NCBI GenBank assembly: GCA_042691655.1
Contig: CP170506.1
Span: forward strand, 4,402,001-4,466,000
From: UBA695 sp042691655
GTDB taxonomy: Bacteria; Verrucomicrobiota; Verrucomicrobiia; Chthoniobacterales; Chthoniobacteraceae
Length of the DNA: 64,000 nucleotides
Direction: 5' to 3'
Part shown: in pieces, positions 61,740 through 64,000 of the stretch
Layout: each line of letters opens with the position of its first letter
Numbering within the stretch: the stretch's first letter is position 1
Position numbers and translations under genes: made by a program
Notes under the pieces: generated by a model
What the model was told of the DNA's origin: nothing
Seen by the model: only the letters and a program-made list of their open reading frames with translations
Database searches by the model: none

Positions 61740-64000
61740 CTACAGCAGCCCGATCTGCCCTTTGAAGATCCAGATGAGCGCTTTGACGCCCAGCTCCAGG
61801 AGGTTGAAGGGCTTGGCGATGAAGTCGTTGCCGCCGCTGAGGCTTGATTGCACGCGGTTCTGGACGGTCACGGCTCCCGTGATGAAGACGACAGGCACTT
61901 TCTTGTAGTTGGGCAGCTTGCGCAGCCGGGTGCAGAGTTCGAAGCCGTTGATGTCGGGCAGGCCTACGTCGATCAAGACCAGGTCGTACTGGTCCTTATC
62001 GAATGCGGCGAGGGCCCCCTTGGCGTCCACGGCGCTCGAAACGTTGAGCCCGAGGGTTTCCAGGGCGGCGAGGATGGTCTTGCGGGCGTCGGGGTCGTCG
62101 TCGATGGCAAAGAGGCGGGCCTGGGCCGGGTCCTGCGTCAGCGAAAGGTTCTTTTCGTGAATGAGGGTGACGAGGAAGTCAACGGCCTGGCTGACGGTAC
62201 GCAGGGAAGAGGGGTTGATCTGGCCGGGGATTTTCTTGAGGTCGTCCACGAGCATTTCGAGCGCGTTGGAGAGGGTGGCGACGGGGGTGACGTTGGCGCG
62301 GCGGGTTTCCTCGGCCATGCAGTGGAGGCCGACCTGGAATTCCTCCAGGAGCGACATCTCCATCTGGTTCTTGATGAACGCGTGGAGGCTGCGGCGCATG
62401 GAGTTGAGGGCCTCGGGCGCGGTTTCGAGGATTTTCTTGAGATCGGGCGCGCCTCCGCCAAAGACGGGCACGGGGCGGGTGGAGACCATGCCGGGATCGT
62501 GCGCGGGCGGGGCGATTTCGATGAGCGAATGCCTCGGATCGGCGGCGACGGGCGGCGGCGAAAGCGGTTCCTCCTGGGCGAGGGAGAGCTTCGGGACGGG
62601 CGGGAAACTGGAGGCGGCAGGCTGGACCGGGGCGGGCGTGGCGACCGGCACCGGGTGCCGCGGGGTGGAAGGCATTTGCACGCTCGGCATGGAGACCGTC
62701 GGCATGGAAAGGGTGGGCATCGGCGCGGGTGCGGCGGCGGCAGGTGCAACGGCGGCGGGCATGGCAACCGGCACGGGGGCCGGAGCGGCGGGCCGCGCGG
62801 CAAGGGCGGCGATCTCGCTTTGCGCCAGGGAGAGCTTCCCGGCGGCGGCGGCGACTTCGGCTTTGAGGGCGTCGCGCTCGCGGGCGAGCCCGTCGAGTTG
62901 CGCCTGGAGGCCGGATTCCGCGCCTTGGGCGCTGCGGCGGTCGCGCACAAGGCTTTCGAGCTGGCCGCGCAGTTCCCCGCTGGATGCCTTGGCGGCTTCG
63001 AGATCGCGGGCGTCGGCCCCGGCTTTCGCCTGGGCTTCGGAGAGGGAGGTTTTCAGCAGGTCGCGCTCTTTGGTGAGTGCCGCGAGGCGGCCCTGCAAGT
63101 CGGAGGCGGTGGATTGCGAGGAGGCCCCGTCGCGGGTGGCGGCGGCGAACTTCGACTCCAGTTCCGCGTTGCTGATCTTGGCGGCGTTGCGCTCCTGGGT
63201 CATCGCGGTGAGCTTCGCCTCGGTCTCCGTTACAGTGGCCCGAGCCTCGTCGCGTTCTTTGGAAACGGAATCGACCTTGGCCTGCAACGTCACGGAAGCG
63301 GCCTTGGCTTCGTCGCGCTCCTCGGTCATGGCATCGAGCTTGCATTGGAGCCCGGCTTCGGCGGCCTTGGCGGCGTCGCGCTCCTTGGCCATGGCGTCGA
63401 GCTTGACCTGGGTTTCCTTGACCTCGGCGCGCACTTCGTCGTTTTCCGTGCAGAGCAGGTCGATCTGGGCCTGCAAATCGGTGGCGGAAGCTTTGGCCAA
63501 ATCGCGTTCGCGCATCAGTTCCTCGATGCGCTGCTGGAGGCTCTTTTCGTAGGATTTGAAGCCGTCGCAGTCGGCGGTGAGGATCTTGATGCGGGAGGCC
63601 GTTTCGTCGAGGGATTTGCGCAGTTCGTCGCGCTCCCGGGCAGCCTTTTCGGTTTCGGCCTTGGCCTCGGTGAGCTGGGTGGCGAGGCGGTCTTTCTCCT
63701 GCTGGAAGCTGTCGCGGGTCTGGGTGAGGGCGGCGATCTGCTGGCGGTCGCCGGTCTGGTCGCCGGAGAGGGTGGAAATCAGCGCGTTGGAGTCGCGCAG
63801 CTTCCGGGCGGTGAGCTCCACGGCTTCGCGGGCTTCCTTGGCCTCTTTCTCTGCCTTGGCGGCGCGGGCCTCGGCGGCGGCGACCTCCTCGGTGGCCTGG
63901 GACTGGTCGCGATCGCGGTCGCGGGAGGCGTTTTCCAACCGCAGGAGGGTTTCGTCGCGCTTGGCGAGGGCGGCGTCGAGCTTGGCCTTGAGGCCGTCGA
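61740..64000 (-). CDS. Coiled-coil protein with C-terminal response-regulator domain, 5' end beyond window
   Basis: The frame is open at base 64000, so the N-terminus lies outside; at least 752 residues are seen. The first ~400 residues are a long coiled coil of repeating units ('TKERD', 'MAKERDAAKAAEAGLQ'). A Pro/Ala-rich linker (about 410-500) and a helical, Hpt-like region ('LNSMRRSLHAFIKNQMEMSLLEEF') follow. The receiver domain at the end has 'RLFAIDDDPDARKTIL', phospho-acceptor Asp in 'DLVLIDVGLPDINGFELC', Thr in 'VVFITGA' and Lys in 'DFIAKPFN'. No output domain follows the receiver. It may position a signalling complex; the partner kinase is not in the window. Confidence 0.8.
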   Translation of the reverse strand, partial: DGLKAKLDAALAKRDETLLRLENASRDRDRDQSQATEEVAAAEARAAKAEKEAKEAREAVELTARKLRDSNALISTLSGDQTGDRQQIAALTQTRDSFQQEKDRLATQLTEAKAETEKAARERDELRKSLDETASRIKILTADCDGFKSYEKSLQQRIEELMRERDLAKASATDLQAQIDLLCTENDEVRAEVKETQVKLDAMAKERDAAKAAEAGLQCKLDAMTEERDEAKAASVTLQAKVDSVSKERDEARATVTETEAKLTAMTQERNAAKISNAELESKFAAATRDGASSQSTASDLQGRLAALTKERDLLKTSLSEAQAKAGADARDLEAAKASSGELRGQLESLVRDRRSAQGAESGLQAQLDGLARERDALKAEVAAAAGKLSLAQSEIAALAARPAAPAPVPVAMPAAVAPAAAAPAPMPTLSMPTVSMPSVQMPSTPRHPVPVATPAPVQPAASSFPPVPKLSLAQEEPLSPPPVAADPRHSLIEIAPPAHDPGMVSTRPVPVFGGGAPDLKKILETAPEALNSMRRSLHAFIKNQMEMSLLEEFQVGLHCMAEETRRANVTPVATLSNALEMLVDDLKKIPGQINPSSLRTVSQAVDFLVTLIHEKNLSLTQDPAQARLFAIDDDPDARKTILAALETLGLNVSSAVDAKGALAAFDKDQYDLVLIDVGLPDINGFELCTRLRKLPNYKKVPVVFITGAVTVQNRVQSSLSGGNDFIAKPFNLLELGVKALIWIFKGQIGLL

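Noticed and set aside
1..64000. CRISPR arrays, rRNA operons, riboswitches
   Set aside because: No regularly spaced repeat array, rRNA-like sequence or recognisable riboswitch core was seen on either strand.

Overview
The window looks like chromosomal DNA from a high-GC Gram-negative bacterium of the PVC group, most likely a verrucomicrobium related to the Opitutae. The pointers are a LamG-ExbB fusion, an ECF sigma/FecR signalling set, outer-membrane proteins ending in Phe, DUF2851 and TIGR03790 family proteins, and the order nusA-infB-rbfA-nrnA-truB-ribF. The assignment is inference from gene content; no rRNA is present. Region 1 (1-17 kb, minus strand) is one long gene train. It begins with a two-partner-secretion transporter (TpsB, 15.4-17.0 kb), runs through ExbB (with an extra DUF2341-LamG ectodomain), ExbD, TonB, a 607-aa porin, a coiled-coil periplasmic protein and a parvulin-type chaperone, and ends in a giant filamentous-haemagglutinin-like exoprotein (TpsA) of at least 2,863 residues that runs off the left edge. 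Divergently placed (17.5-20.0 kb, plus strand) are an ECF sigma factor, a free-standing STN-domain protein and a FecR-type anti-sigma protein; a 74-bp sequence occurs twice in the divergent intergenic region. Together they suggest an energised, cell-surface-signalled adhesin secretion locus. Region 2 (20.0-28.6 kb, minus strand) is a decayed operon: a secreted NADase-type glycan-binding protein, a secreted UPF0489-NlpC/P60-CapA fusion, three proteins sharing an N-terminal leader-like motif, and the first ~30 codons of a radical SAM enzyme. An IS256-family element sits inside the fusion gene with an 8-bp target duplication; removing it restores the reading frame. A transposase remnant cuts off the radical SAM gene. 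Region 3 (28.6-33.8 kb) holds a truncated HExxH/TPR-like gene, an IS4-family element, an unknown gene and an ISL3-family element. Region 4 (33.85-45.2 kb) is an integrated genetic element in a tRNA-Gly(TCC) gene, bounded by a 30-bp direct repeat that is the tRNA 3' end. It carries a tyrosine integrase, an excisionase-like HTH protein, a DUF3987-like replication ATPase, repeat clusters, a zinc-ribbon membrane protein, a small lipoprotein, a group IIC-like intron whose maturase carries a premature stop, and a GHKL ATPase fused to a Shedu-like nuclease domain that is a candidate defence gene. Region 5 (45.2-64 kb) is conserved core chromosome: the tRNA, a membrane TPR-like protein, a WalJ/YycJ-type metallo-hydrolase, ribF, truB, nrnA, rbfA, infB, nusA, a DUF2851 protein, a secreted repeat protein, a TIGR03790 protein, a PhnP-like metallo-hydrolase, recN, REP-like repeats around a low-GC small gene, and a coiled-coil response regulator running off the right edge.
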